Shown here one piece after another: positions 37,662 through 46,837 of a DNA stretch of 64,000 bases (positions are counted from its first letter, which is position 1; each line of letters begins with the position of its first letter). Made by a program: the position numbers and the translations under genes. Origin of the DNA: Bradyrhizobium nivariense (GTDB lineage Bacteria; Pseudomonadota; Alphaproteobacteria; Rhizobiales; Xanthobacteraceae); NCBI RefSeq assembly GCF_029846715.1, contig NZ_JARVWW010000001.1, positions 558,001 to 622,000 of the forward strand. Direction: 5' to 3'. The notes beneath the pieces were generated by a model. It was not told the origin of the DNA. It made no database searches and saw only the letters and a list, made by a program, of their open reading frames with translations.

Positions 37662-38288
37662 TCAGCGCTCCTGCAACGCCAGCCGCACGCCAATCGCGCA
37701 GTAGATGATCCCGACCACCTTGCCCTGCCATTTCACGACGGCTGGATGGCGGCGCAGCAAATTGCCAAGACGGCCGGCACCGACGGCGAACACCACCGTG
37801 CTGACGAGGCCGAGCAACACGAAGACAGCGCCGAGCAGCGCGAGCTGCAGCGTCGTCGAGCCATGCTCGGGACGGACGAACTGCGGCAGGAACGCCAGGA
37901 AGAACAGCGCAGTCTTCGGATTAAGCACCTCGGTCAGCACGGCCTGCCGGAATGCCCGCGCTGCGCTGATCGCGGGCGCGCCGCCATTCACCTCGATCGG
38001 CGTCTTGTCGAGCATGGCCCGAATGCCGAGATAGATCAGGAAGCCTGCGCCCGCGTATTTGACGACGCTGAACAGGAGCGCCGAAGTTGCGATGATCGCA
38101 GAGAGGCCGATGATCGCCATGGTGGTGTGGACCACGTCACCGGCCGCAATTCCCGCGCCTGTCGCGATGCCGACCTTGGTTCCCGAGCTCGCGGCGCGCG
38201 CCATGGTGAGGAGTGTCGCCGGACCGGGAATGAAGACGAAGCCGAGGACGATAAGGATGTAGGTGATGAGCGTGGTGTGGTCAATCAT
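37662..38288 (-). CDS. LysE/RhtB-family translocator
   Basis: A 208-residue inner-membrane exporter with six hydrophobic segments. The N-terminal VFIPGPATLLTMARA with a conserved PGP and GTKVGIATGAGIAAGD are family signatures, as is LTEVLNPKTALFFLAFLPQF. Family members export amino acids such as lysine, homoserine or threonine; the substrate here is unknown. Confidence 0.92.
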   Translation of the reverse strand: MIDHTTLITYILIVLGFVFIPGPATLLTMARAASSGTKVGIATGAGIAAGDVVHTTMAIIGLSAIIATSALLFSVVKYAGAGFLIYLGIRAMLDKTPIEVNGGAPAISAARAFRQAVLTEVLNPKTALFFLAFLPQFVRPEHGSTTLQLALLGAVFVLLGLVSTVVFAVGAGRLGNLLRRHPAVVKWQGKVVGIIYCAIGVRLALQER

Positions 38289-38317
38289 GCGGTCAGCTTA
38301 CGTCACCGCAACCTCGC

Positions 38318-38421
38318 TGTCATGCCCCGGCTTGACCGGGGCATCCAGTACGCCGCGGCGGCCCGGTTCAGGCACTGCCGGCTCTGGAATACTGGATTGC
38401 CCGCCTTCGCGGGCAATGACA
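38318..38421. repeat. Palindromic intergenic repeat, type A (copy 2)
   Basis: Same TGTCATGCCCCGG start and GGGCAATGACA end as copy 1 at 32505-32610, with TCCAGTA/TACTGGAT inner arms. The middle differs, as expected for an old dispersed family. Confidence 0.85.
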
Positions 38422-38490
38422 CCGAGTGTGTAGAGATAGCCACCCACAACGCAAAAAGGCACAGCCACATCGGCCACGCCTTCGTAGTCC

Positions 38491-39549
38491 CTAGACCGCC
38501 CCCGCCTTCTGCGCGTACTCCCACGACGCTTTCGACAGCGGCACGGTGCGCTTGGCTGATTCCAGCGCCTTGGCGTTCGCCGCGGTGCCGTCGCGGACGC
38601 GGCCGGCGATGCCTTGCGTGATGCCCGCGAGGCGGAACAGATTATAAGCAAAATACCAGTTGAGATCGGGCACCGTCATCTTGGTGACGTTGCAATAGAT
38701 CTGCGCGGCTTCTTCCACGCTCGGGATGTTGAGCGCCTTGAGGTCGGCGCCCTCGAGGCCCGGCATGACCCACTGCATCAACAGATAGGTGAAGTCGGCC
38801 ATGGGATCGCCGAGCGTCGACAGCTCCCAGTCAAGCACGGCCTGCACGCGCGGTTCCGTCGCGTGGAAAATCATGTTGTCGAGGCGATAGTCGCCGTGGA
38901 CGATCGAGATGCGCGCCTGCTCCGGCACGGTCTTCGGCAACCATTCGGCGACCTTCTCGAACTCCGGAATGTTCTGGGTCTCGGACGCGCGATACTGCTT
39001 GGTCCAACGATCGATCTGGCGCGCGAAATAATTGCCGGGCTTGCCGAACTCGCCAAGACCGATCGCTGTGGGATCGAACATGTGGAGTTTTGCCAGCGTC
39101 TCGATCTTGCTGGTAAAGATTTTTCGGCGGTCTTCCGGCGTCTGGCTCGGCAGCGTCGGATCCCAGAACACCCGGCCGTCTTCCATCGACATGATGTAGA
39201 AGGCCGAACCGATGATGCTGTCGTCCTGGCAGAGCGCATAGGCGTGCGCGACCGGAAAACCCTGTTTTCCCAGCGCCGCGATCACGCGATATTCGCGGTC
39301 GACCGCATGCGCCGACGGCAACAATTTGCCGAACGGCTTTCGGCGCATCACATAGGAGCGGCCGGGCGTGTCGAGCCGGTAGGTTGGGTTGGACTGGCCG
39401 CCCTTGAATTGCAGGACGACCAGCGGTCCCTGATAGCCTTCGACGTGATCGCGCATCCAGGCCTCAAGCCGCATCTCGTCAATACGATGCCGCTCCTCGA
39501 CCGGCTTGGTGCCCGAGAACTCTTCGTCTTTCCTGACGCCGTCAGCCAC
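38491..39549 (-). CDS. APH-family kinase, ACAD10/11 kinase-domain type
   Basis: A 352-residue APH-fold kinase. It shows YVMRRKPFGKLL (Lys), the catalytic HGDYRLDNMIFH and DWELSTLGDPMADF metal loop. This is the same family as the N-terminal kinase of human ACAD10/ACAD11 and bacterial LvaA, which phosphorylate 4-hydroxyacyl-CoA. An acyl-CoA dehydrogenase of the partner type is immediately upstream in the same direction. GTG start, with GGGAG seven bases before it. Confidence 0.88.
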   Translation of the reverse strand: MADGVRKDEEFSGTKPVEERHRIDEMRLEAWMRDHVEGYQGPLVVLQFKGGQSNPTYRLDTPGRSYVMRRKPFGKLLPSAHAVDREYRVIAALGKQGFPVAHAYALCQDDSIIGSAFYIMSMEDGRVFWDPTLPSQTPEDRRKIFTSKIETLAKLHMFDPTAIGLGEFGKPGNYFARQIDRWTKQYRASETQNIPEFEKVAEWLPKTVPEQARISIVHGDYRLDNMIFHATEPRVQAVLDWELSTLGDPMADFTYLLMQWVMPGLEGADLKALNIPSVEEAAQIYCNVTKMTVPDLNWYFAYNLFRLAGITQGIAGRVRDGTAANAKALESAKRTVPLSKASWEYAQKAGAV

Positions 39550-39588
39550 GATGACGCTCCCTCTTCAGTCCTGACCATTTCAGGTCGA

Positions 39589-39651
39589 GCATGATCCTAA
39601 TCGGTAACCGCTGACGCACTTGCGTCAAGCGGTCACTGAAGCGGATCATGC
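39589..39651. repeat. RIME-like palindromic element (type D, copy 1)
   Basis: Outer arms GCATGATCC / GGATCATGC surround an inner dyad TGACGCA-CT-TGCGTCA. The outer arms match the element at 42584-42628, which is of the type seen widely between genes in Rhizobiales. It lies between the acyl-CoA dehydrogenase stop and the kinase start. Confidence 0.75.
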
Positions 39652-39706
39652 CCTGTCGTTTCTTCAGGTCGGGAGCGCCGTGCGGCCCTCCCTCTTGATG
39701 ACCTGC

Positions 39707-40942
39707 TCAATGACTGGAAGAGTTTGCATACTTCCGAACTTCAAGCCTGGCAATGGCGCGATTGTGCACCTCGTCCGGGCCGTCGGCGAGACGGAGCGTG
39801 CGGATGTGGGCGTAGTCCTTGGCAAGGCCGGCTTCGTCCGACACGCCCGCGCCGCCAAATGCCTGGATCGCCTCGTCGATGATCTTCAGCGCCATGTTGG
39901 GCGCGGCGACCTTGATCATGGCGATCTCGGCCTGCGCGGTCTTGTTGCCGACCTTGTCCATCATGTCGGCGGCCTTGAGGCACAAGAGCCGCGTCATCTC
40001 GATATTGGTGCGGGCCTCGCCGATGCGCTGCTCCCACACCGAATGCTCGACGATCCGCTTGCCGAAGGCGGTGCGCGAGGTGAGCCGCTTCACCATTTTC
40101 TCCAGCGCCTCCTCGGCCTTGCCGATGGTGCGCATGCAGTGATGGATACGGCCGGGACCGAGGCGGCCCTGCGCGATCTCGAAGCCGCGGCCTTCGCCGA
40201 GCAGGATGTTCTCCTTCGGCACGCGCACGTTATCGAGCAGCACCTGGGCGTGGCCATGCGGCGCGTCGTCGAAGCCGAACACCGGCAGCATCTTCTCGAC
40301 CTTGATGCCGGGCGTGTCGAGCGGCACCAGGATCTGCGACTGCTGCTGGTGCTTGGCCGCCTTGAAATCGGTCTTGCCCATCAGGATCGCGATCTTGCAG
40401 CGGGGATCGCCGACGCCGGACGACCACCATTTGCGGCCGTTGATGACGTAGTGGTCGCCGTCGCGCACGATGCTGGTCTCGATGTTGGTGGCGTCAGACG
40501 AGGCCACCGCCGGTTCCGTCATCAGGAAGGCGGAGCGGATTTCGCCGTCCATCAGCGGACGCAGCCATTTGCGCTTCTGCTCCTTGGAGCCGTAGCGCAT
40601 GAACACTTCCATGTTGCCGGTGTCGGGCGCGGAACAGTTGAAGACTTCCGAAGCCCAGGAGATGTGGCCCATCTGTTCCGAGAGCAGCGCGTATTCGAGA
40701 TTGGTCAATCCCGCGCCGCGAAATTCATCGTCCTCATGCTCGTTCGGCGGCATGAACATGTTCCAGAGGCCTTCGGCCTTCGCCTTCTTCTTGAGGTCTT
40801 CGAGAACCGGGATCACCTTCCAGCGTTCGCCGGCGCGATCCTGCTCATCATAGACCGGCACCGCCGGGCGCACATGCTTGGCCATGAAGGACCGCACGCG
40901 GTCGAGCCATTCCTTCTGCTTCGGCGACAGATCGAAATCCAT
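39707..40942 (-). CDS. Acyl-CoA dehydrogenase, ACAD10/11-like
   Basis: A 411-residue flavin acyl-CoA dehydrogenase. [20 protein letters not shown] is the FAD-binding region and the C-terminus contains [12 protein letters not shown] and [14 protein letters not shown], where an Asp is found near the position of the usual catalytic base as in ACAD10/11-type enzymes. GAGGAG precedes the ATG, so a 58-codon upstream extension is rejected. Probably acts with the adjacent kinase on hydroxyacyl-CoA. Divergent from a TetR regulator. Confidence 0.93.
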   Translation of the reverse strand: MDFDLSPKQKEWLDRVRSFMAKHVRPAVPVYDEQDRAGERWKVIPVLEDLKKKAKAEGLWNMFMPPNEHEDDEFRGAGLTNLEYALLSEQMGHISWASEVFNCSAPDTGNMEVFMRYGSKEQKRKWLRPLMDGEIRSAFLMTEPAVASSDATNIETSIVRDGDHYVINGRKWWSSGVGDPRCKIAILMGKTDFKAAKHQQQSQILVPLDTPGIKVEKMLPVFGFDDAPHGHAQVLLDNVRVPKENILLGEGRGFEIAQGRLGPGRIHHCMRTIGKAEEALEKMVKRLTSRTAFGKRIVEHSVWEQRIGEARTNIEMTRLLCLKAADMMDKVGNKTAQAEIAMIKVAAPNMALKIIDEAIQAFGGAGVSDEAGLAKDYAHIRTLRLADGPDEVHNRAIARLEVRKYANSSSH

Positions 40943-41169
40943 GGGACGCTCCTCGTCTTTCTTCGCGAACTTTGTTTTGGCGAACTTGTTTTGCGCCGGA
41001 CTGTCCACCCGCACCGCGCCACCCGCAAGTGCGAATGCGCGGCCTGTGGCCGCTCCGGAACCAGCTCGCGCGTTGCAAACCAGTCCCGATTGCGGATTGA
41101 CTTTCCCGGCCTTCAAACGATAGTTTCATACAAGTGTTTGAATTGCAACTCCCTCCCCGAGGGGCACCC

Positions 41170-41841
41170 ATGGCCAGCGATCATACCCGGACTGCCATTC
41201 TCGCCGCCGCCGAACGGCTCTATGCCGATCGCGGGTTCGGCGACGTGACGCTGCGCGACATCGTCGCGGCGGCCAATGTCAATCTGGCGGCGGTGAACTA
41301 TCATTTCGGCTCGAAGGACGAGTTGATCGCGGAGCTGTTCGTCACCCGCTCGATCGCCACCAACCGCGAGCGCCTGCGCGAATTGAAGGCAGCCGAGGAG
41401 CAAGGCGGCGGCCGCGCGCCGATCGAGGTGATCCTGCATGCCCTGGTCGGCCCGACGCTGCGCGGCTGCCTTGGCCCCGAGAACCAGCGCTCCACCGCGG
41501 CGCGCTTCATGATCCGCGCCTCGATCGAATCCGTGCCGCCGATCCGCCGTATCAAGAACCGCGAGATCGACCATTTGCGCAAATTCGCCGGCGCAATGCG
41601 CCGCGCCCTGCCCGATCGCGGCGACGTCGATATCTATTGGGGCCTGAATTTCGCGCTCGCCATGGCGCACCACACCATCCGCGAGAGCGAGCGGCTGACG
41701 AAATTGTCGGAAGGCAAATGCGATCTCGACGACGTCGAGGACGTCATCGCGCGCGTCGTCAGCGTCGCGACGATGGCGCTGAGGGCGGGAAAGGTGGAGA
41801 CTAGGCCGCCGGCGCGCGCGCTGGCGAGAGACGCACGTTGA
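41170..41841 (+). CDS. TetR-family transcriptional regulator
   Basis: A 223-residue TetR regulator. The N-terminal HTH is complete (ILAAAERLYADRGFGDVTLR, then NLAAVNYHFGSKDELI). The C-terminal domain is of the fatty-acid/CoA-responsive size. GAGGGG precedes the ATG. Its divergence from the acyl-CoA dehydrogenase suggests it controls that gene, likely by an acyl-CoA ligand; the 227-base intergenic gap would hold the operator. Confidence 0.92.
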   Translation: MASDHTRTAILAAAERLYADRGFGDVTLRDIVAAANVNLAAVNYHFGSKDELIAELFVTRSIATNRERLRELKAAEEQGGGRAPIEVILHALVGPTLRGCLGPENQRSTAARFMIRASIESVPPIRRIKNREIDHLRKFAGAMRRALPDRGDVDIYWGLNFALAMAHHTIRESERLTKLSEGKCDLDDVEDVIARVVSVATMALRAGKVETRPPARALARDAR

Positions 41842-41867
41842 CGAAGGAGCGCGACCGCGCGCACGCC

Positions 41868-41985
41868 TCGTCCTTCGAGACGACCGCTGGATGAGGCTAA
41901 CCAGCACTGCCGCTCGTTAAATCTGTCGCTGCGCACTCCAGCCTCATCCTGAGGAGCCCGCCCGAGCGGGCGTCTCGAAGGATGG
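41868..41985. repeat. Intergenic palindromic repeat, type E
   Basis: GTCCTTCGAGACG at the left pairs with CGTCTCGAAGGAT at the right; inner parts include GGATGAGG and CCTCATCCTGAGGAGC plus GCCCGCCCGAGCGGGC. The CCTCATCCTGAGGAGC...TCTCGAAGGATG type is common in Bradyrhizobium intergenic DNA. Located between two convergent genes. Confidence 0.75.
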
Positions 41986-42014
41986 ACGCAAGGAAGCCGG
42001 GCCCGCCGGGGGCA

Positions 42015-42431
42015 TCACATCATCGCGATGCAGTCGATCTCGACGTCGAAGGGGCCGAACCATTCCGGCGTGCAGACGAAGATCCGCGCAGGAGGATCTT
42101 GCGGGAAATAGCGCGCATAGATCGCGTTGAACGCGGCAAAATGCTTTGTCGAGGTGCAGTAGACGTTGCACTTCATGACGTTGTCGAGCGAGGCGCCGGC
42201 CGTCTCCAGGCACAGCTTCATCTGCTCCATGATGATCTCGCTCTGCCGCTCGATCGGCATCCCCCCGATCTCGCCCGTCTCGGGGTCGAAGGGCGGCAGC
42301 CCTGCGACAAAGATCATGTTGCCGGCGCGCGTGACCGGCGAGGTCGGCGCCTTCCAGCGGTCGAGGAACGTCGAGATCGGTTCGACGCGGAGCGCTTCGC
42401 GTTTCATTTCGCGTTTCATTTCGCTTTTCAT
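42015..42431 (-). CDS. RidA/YjgF-family enamine-imine deaminase
   Basis: A 138-residue RidA-fold protein with FVAGLPPFDPETGEI and PPARIFVCTPEWFGPFDVEI; the conserved Arg and Glu that bind the substrate carboxylate are present. It likely hydrolyses reactive enamine/imine products of PLP enzymes. The N-terminus MKSEMKREMKREAL is encoded by nearly identical 12-base units giving three in-frame ATGs (42431, 42419, 42407), so the true start is uncertain. Confidence 0.85.
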   Translation of the reverse strand: MKSEMKREMKREALRVEPISTFLDRWKAPTSPVTRAGNMIFVAGLPPFDPETGEIGGMPIERQSEIIMEQMKLCLETAGASLDNVMKCNVYCTSTKHFAAFNAIYARYFPQDPPARIFVCTPEWFGPFDVEIDCIAMM

Positions 42432-42529
42432 GGGCGGCCACCTTCGGTTCAAGCGAGATGACGGCTTGCTACATCATCTTGCAGCCGTCATGCTTCGCTT
42501 CCGATCGAAGTTTGCTCGCCGAAACCGGC

Positions 42530-42628
42530 TAAAGCGCGATGAGATGAGGATGAATCATCATCGCGCTTTAGGTTGTTGTTTGAGCATGATCTTTTCGGAA
42601 AACCGCTTCGCACTTTTCCGGATCATGC
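42530..42628. repeat. RIME-like composite palindromic element (type D, copy 2)
   Basis: Two linked palindromes: TAAAGCGCGATGA ... TCATCGCGCTTTA (42530-42570), then GCATGATC ... GATCATGC (42584-42628) around TTTTCGGAAAACCGCTTCGC. This two-part layout is a well-known intergenic repeat of Rhizobiales. Confidence 0.85.
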
Positions 42629-42629
42629 T

Positions 42630-42845
42630 TTAGGCGTGCTGCGGCATCTCCTCGGCCTCTTCCTTGGCGAGCAGCAGCAGCATCTCGATGCCCATCTCGC
42701 CTTCCTGCGGCGAGCGGATGAACTTTATTTCGTCGGAGCTTCGCCGCAGCGCGGCAATGATGGCGACGGCCTGATTGGCGGTTGCCGCCTCGGTCGCCAG
42801 GATTGCATTCTGGTTCTTGGCTTGAAACCCGATCGTGTAGGACAT
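42630..42845 (-). CDS. Small conserved-looking protein of unknown function
   Basis: A 71-residue acidic alpha/beta protein (MSYTIGFQAKNQNAIL ... EEAEEMPQHA). GGGAGGGAACGA gives a strong ribosome-binding site, supporting this start over a longer reading. No family recognised. The stop lies two bases from a RIME-like element. Confidence 0.65.
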   Translation of the reverse strand: MSYTIGFQAKNQNAILATEAATANQAVAIIAALRRSSDEIKFIRSPQEGEMGIEMLLLLAKEEAEEMPQHA

Positions 42846-42948
42846 TCGTTCCCTCCCGGACTGAGTGGAAGGATCGAATCTGAGTCGCGCGCCGAGCGGA
42901 AGCCTGTGTAAGTACGGACCGGGATTATCTGGGGATTGCCCGCAAGCC

Positions 42949-43827
42949 TCAGGCAAGCCCGAGCATTGCGCGCGCCTCGTTGGCGGTCGCGACGCTCGCC
43001 CCCAGGCTTTTCAGGATGCCGGCGGCATGCGCGACCAGCTCGGCATTGGTCTTCGCCAGCACGCCCTTGGACATATAGAGGTTGTCCTCCATGCCGACGC
43101 GGACGTGGCCGCCGAGCAGCCAGGCTTGCGCCACCATCGGGAATTCGGCGCGGCCGATGCCGAAGCCGGACCAGATCGCGCCCGGCGGCAACAGGCTGCG
43201 GGCATAGAACATCGTCTCGGGCGTGGCGGAGAAACCGTACTTGACGCCGAGCACGAGCGAGAACAGGCCCGGTCCCTTCAGCGTGCCGTCGGCGAAGAGG
43301 TCGCGGGCGAGATGGCAGTCGCCGGAATCGAACAGCTCGATCTCGGGCAGCACGCCGGCCGCCTTCATCCGCTCGGCCATGATGCGGACGTTGCGCGGGG
43401 TGTTGATCACCACCTCGCCGCCGGAATTCATGGTGTTGAGGTCGAGCGTGCAGATGTCGGGCTTGAGCAGCTCGATATGCTCGACGCGCTTTTCGGGGGG
43501 CAGCAGCGTGGTGCCTGCAGCGGCGATGCGGGGATCCTCGATGGAAGGAACAAAACGTCCGCCGGGACCGGTCGTCAGGTTGATGACCAGGCTGTTGTTG
43601 CGGGCGCGGATCAACGCGACCACCTCGCGGTAGAGGTCGATCGACATCGAGGGCCGCCCCGTCGCGGGGTCGCGGACATGGATGTGGGCAATGGCGGCGC
43701 CGGCTTCGGCGGCCTCCAGCGCCGACGTCGCGATCTGCTCCGGCGTGATCGGCAGATGCGGCGACTGCTCGGGCTTTGTGAGGTTGCCGGTGATCGCGCA
43801 GGTGATGATGGTTTTGGTGGGGGTCAT
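42949..43827 (-). CDS. BKACE family beta-keto acid cleavage enzyme (DUF849)
   Basis: A 292-residue TIM-barrel enzyme. The zinc-binding His pair is in IAHIHVRDPATGRPSMS; other family motifs include NLTTGPGGRF and WSGFGIGRAEFPM. BKACE enzymes condense a beta-keto acid with acetyl-CoA and cleave it to acetoacetate and a CoA ester. The CoA-transferase upstream in the same direction fits a carboxylic-acid degradation operon. Confidence 0.93.
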   Translation of the reverse strand: MTPTKTIITCAITGNLTKPEQSPHLPITPEQIATSALEAAEAGAAIAHIHVRDPATGRPSMSIDLYREVVALIRARNNSLVINLTTGPGGRFVPSIEDPRIAAAGTTLLPPEKRVEHIELLKPDICTLDLNTMNSGGEVVINTPRNVRIMAERMKAAGVLPEIELFDSGDCHLARDLFADGTLKGPGLFSLVLGVKYGFSATPETMFYARSLLPPGAIWSGFGIGRAEFPMVAQAWLLGGHVRVGMEDNLYMSKGVLAKTNAELVAHAAGILKSLGASVATANEARAMLGLA

Positions 43828-43858
43828 GCGTGCTGTCCCTTGCTCGTATACGAGCCAG

Positions 43859-45088
43859 CTAGATAATACCCTGCTGCTTCAGCGTCTCGATCTTGCCGGC
43901 ATCATAGCCGAGCTTGCCTTCGAGCACCTCCTGGGTGTGCTCCCCTAACAGCGGCGGGGCGCGGTAGGTCTCGATCGGAGTTTCCGAGAGCGTCAGCGCG
44001 TTGCGGATCAGCGAGAGTTCGGGCTCGAAGGGATGGTCGACCTTCACCCGCATGCCGCGCGACTGGACGTGCGGATCGGAAAACACCTGCTCGAAATTGT
44101 TGATCGGACCCGACGGCACGCCGGCCTCCTCCAGCTTGTCCAGCCAGTAGGCCACCGGCTGCTTCAGGAACAGGCCGGCGAAGATCGCCATGATCTCCTT
44201 GCCGTGCACGACGCGGTCGTTGTTCCTGACGAAGCGCTTGTCACTCGCGAGCTCGGGCTCGCCCAGCACGGCGCAGGTACGCTGGAACTGGCCGTCATTG
44301 CCGACCACCAGCATCAGCTCGCCGTCGGTGCAGCGGAACACGCCGGCCGGCATGCCGCCATTGCCCCAGGTGCCGCGGCGCGGCGGCGTCTTGCCGTTGA
44401 CGAGGTAGATCTGCAGCCAGTGCGACAACGACGCGATGACGGTGTCGAACAGGCAGACGTCGATGTGCTGGCCCACGCCATCATTGGCGTCGCGATGATA
44501 CAGCGCCGAGAGAATCCCGATCGAGGTGTTCATGCCGGTCATGTAGTCGACGATCGACGGACCGACCTTCATCGGGCCCTCGCCGGGCTCGCCGTCGATA
44601 TGGCCGGTGACGCTCATCAGGCCGCCCATCGCCTGCAGGATGGCGTCATAGCCGGCGCGCGGCGCGTAAGGGCCGGTCTGGCCGAAGCCGGTCACCGAGC
44701 AATAGACGATGCCGGGATTGATCGCCTTGATGGTCTCGTAGTCGAGGCCGTAGCGCTTGAGATCCCCGACCTTGTAGTTCTCCATGAAGACGTCGACGTC
44801 CTTGGCGAGCTCGCGGATGATCGCCTGCCCCTCCGGCTTGGCGATGTTGACCGTGACCGACTTCTTGTTGCGGTTGGCGCAGAGGTAAAACGAGTTGTTG
44901 TTGTTGGCCTTGCCCTCGGGGTCGGTCAGATAAGGCGGGCCGAAGGCGCGCGCGTCGTCGCCGGTGCCCGGCCGCTCGATCTTGATCACCTCCGCGCCGA
45001 GGTCGCCCAGCATCTGGGCCGACAACGGCCCGGCAAGCACGCGGGTGAGGTCAAGGATCTTGATGCCTGAAAGCGGCAGGGCCGACAT
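43859..45088 (-). CDS. CaiB/BaiF-type (family III) CoA-transferase
   Basis: A 409-residue family III CoA-transferase. N-terminal IKILDLTRVLAGPLSAQMLG and IKIERPGTGDDAR are signatures; the catalytic Asp lies in the segment VDVFMENYKVGDLKRYGLDY. It moves CoA between carboxylic acids such as oxalate, formate or succinate; the substrate is not determined. GGAGG precedes the ATG. Probably co-transcribed with the BKACE gene 31 bases downstream. Confidence 0.93.
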   Translation of the reverse strand: MSALPLSGIKILDLTRVLAGPLSAQMLGDLGAEVIKIERPGTGDDARAFGPPYLTDPEGKANNNNSFYLCANRNKKSVTVNIAKPEGQAIIRELAKDVDVFMENYKVGDLKRYGLDYETIKAINPGIVYCSVTGFGQTGPYAPRAGYDAILQAMGGLMSVTGHIDGEPGEGPMKVGPSIVDYMTGMNTSIGILSALYHRDANDGVGQHIDVCLFDTVIASLSHWLQIYLVNGKTPPRRGTWGNGGMPAGVFRCTDGELMLVVGNDGQFQRTCAVLGEPELASDKRFVRNNDRVVHGKEIMAIFAGLFLKQPVAYWLDKLEEAGVPSGPINNFEQVFSDPHVQSRGMRVKVDHPFEPELSLIRNALTLSETPIETYRAPPLLGEHTQEVLEGKLGYDAGKIETLKQQGII

Positions 45089-45255
45089 GACGATTTCCTC
45101 CGGGAACTGGATCTTGGCGCGGCGGCTCGCAGCGGACCGCGCTCCCTGCGGATACACCATTTTCGTGCTCTGAGCACTGCACTGGCGGCATACGGCCATC
45201 CCTTCGCTCGCCAGGGCAGGTCACCCGCGCGGTCAATTTCCGCAGTGCGAATATT

Positions 45256-46461
45256 TCAGGTCGCGGCCGCCGGGACAATCCGCGGCCGGCGGCGGCCGAG
45301 CAGGACCAGGATCAGCACCGTGGCGCAGGAGCAGATGAAGGTGAGACCGAGCGCGCCGCGGCTGCCGAACTGGGTGAGCAGGCCGACAAGGAGCGGCGGC
45401 GAGACCGCGGATGCCAGATTGAGCGGCAGCGCGATCATCGACATCGCCTTGGCGAACTCGGCCTGATCGTAGAACACCAGCGGGATCGTCGCCCGCGCCA
45501 CCGCCATCGCGCCGCTGCCGGCGCCATAGAGCAGGATGAAGACCGCGACCGCCCAGGTCGCGCCCTCGCCCGTCATCAGCAGCAGCATGGCGACCGGGAG
45601 CGCCGTGCCGGCGACGAGACCGGTCGTGATTCCGTCCCACCGCCCCCCGCCGAGAAAATCGAGCCCGCGGGCGCTGACCTGGATTACACCCAGCATCGAG
45701 CCGAAGGCGAGCGCCTGCGCCGGCGCCAGCCCTTCCGCTCTCAACAGCTCGATCATAATGGCGCCGATGCCGAAATTGACGAAGGCATTGAGCGTGATCG
45801 TGGCGACGACGAGACTGAAGGTGCGCTTCGGAATCGCAGGAGGCGGCGCAGCTTTGACCGGCACGCCCCCCTCATCAGGGACAATTTTCCGGCGCGGTGC
45901 GAGGAACGCGTAGAGCGGAAGGTTGATGACGACCATCATGGCCGCGTAGACGAGGCACGTCCAGCGCCAGCCGAGCAGTCCGCTCAGGAACGAGGTGGTC
46001 GGCCAGAAGATGCTGCTGGAGAGGCCCGTCACCAGCATCAGCGCACCGATGGCGTTCTTGGCCTGCCGCCCGGCGACCTCGTTCAGCATGATATAGGCAC
46101 CGGTCGAGAGCGTGGCGCTGCCGGCGATTCCGAGGACGATCCAGGCGACGAAATAGAGCGTTGGCTCGCGGGCGAAGGACAGAAGAACGTAGCCCGGGAT
46201 GGCGACGACCGTGCCCGCCACCATCACGTTTCGTGCGCCATGCCGCGCAAACGACTTGGCCAGCCAGGGCGCGCACAGCCCCATCGAGACATAGAGAACG
46301 GACGTCCCTGCGAACACCGCCGGCAGGCTCATGCCGAGATCGGCCGCGAGATCGCGCCCGACGATGGCGGGAAGACCTATTGTACCCCACCCAACAAGCT
46401 GGGTGACCGCGAGCACCAGCAGGACGCCGATGAGCCTGCTGTCAGATTTCAAGAACCGCAT
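45256..46461 (-). CDS. MFS transporter
   Basis: A 401-residue, 12-helix major facilitator. Helix 1 is VLLVLAVTQLVGWGTIGLPA; the central loop (APRRKIVPDEGGVPVKAAP) separates two six-helix halves. It resembles monocarboxylate/oxalate-formate-type carriers. Context suggests uptake of the acid processed by the adjacent CoA-transferase and BKACE enzyme, but this is inference. Confidence 0.88.
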   Translation of the reverse strand: MRFLKSDSRLIGVLLVLAVTQLVGWGTIGLPAIVGRDLAADLGMSLPAVFAGTSVLYVSMGLCAPWLAKSFARHGARNVMVAGTVVAIPGYVLLSFAREPTLYFVAWIVLGIAGSATLSTGAYIMLNEVAGRQAKNAIGALMLVTGLSSSIFWPTTSFLSGLLGWRWTCLVYAAMMVVINLPLYAFLAPRRKIVPDEGGVPVKAAPPPAIPKRTFSLVVATITLNAFVNFGIGAIMIELLRAEGLAPAQALAFGSMLGVIQVSARGLDFLGGGRWDGITTGLVAGTALPVAMLLLMTGEGATWAVAVFILLYGAGSGAMAVARATIPLVFYDQAEFAKAMSMIALPLNLASAVSPPLLVGLLTQFGSRGALGLTFICSCATVLILVLLGRRRPRIVPAAAT

Positions 46462-46608
46462 TCCAACCGTCGCCTGCCCGCCAGGCGCGGATCACGCCTG
46501 TGCGACCTGTCTTAGCTGGAGATGCGCGAATCGGGAATGTTGGTTCCGAATGGCACCGCAGCGTCAGCCGCAGAGCGGCTTCGCCTTGTCAGCAGGGGGC
46601 GCGCTCCA

Positions 46609-46812
46609 CTAGCTGCCGAGCGCGTTCTCGCTGGCTTCGCGGCCGGGCACGCTGACATGGACTTCATGGCCCTGGCGAAGCGCCAGCGAGGCGGCGGCCA
46701 CCGCCGATTCGAACGCCGATTCCTTGGTGGCGTATTTGCCGTTGATGTTGCCGTCGTGCAGCACGCCCCATTGGTCCTGCACCGGCACGATGGCGTATTG
46801 AGCAAGGCCCAT
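46609..46812 (-). CDS. Small DUF2188-like protein
   Basis: A 67-residue alpha/beta protein: YAIVPVQDQWGVLHDGNING then KYATKESAFESAVAAASLAL. The pattern of a Trp/Gly strand followed by Ala-rich helix resembles DUF2188-type proteins. GGAGGAG is upstream of the ATG. Function unknown. No gene is visible in the 147 bases between it and the MFS start. Confidence 0.7.
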   Translation of the reverse strand: MGLAQYAIVPVQDQWGVLHDGNINGKYATKESAFESAVAAASLALRQGHEVHVSVPGREASENALGS

Positions 46813-46837
46813 GGTTCAACTCCTCCCGTTCTCTAGT

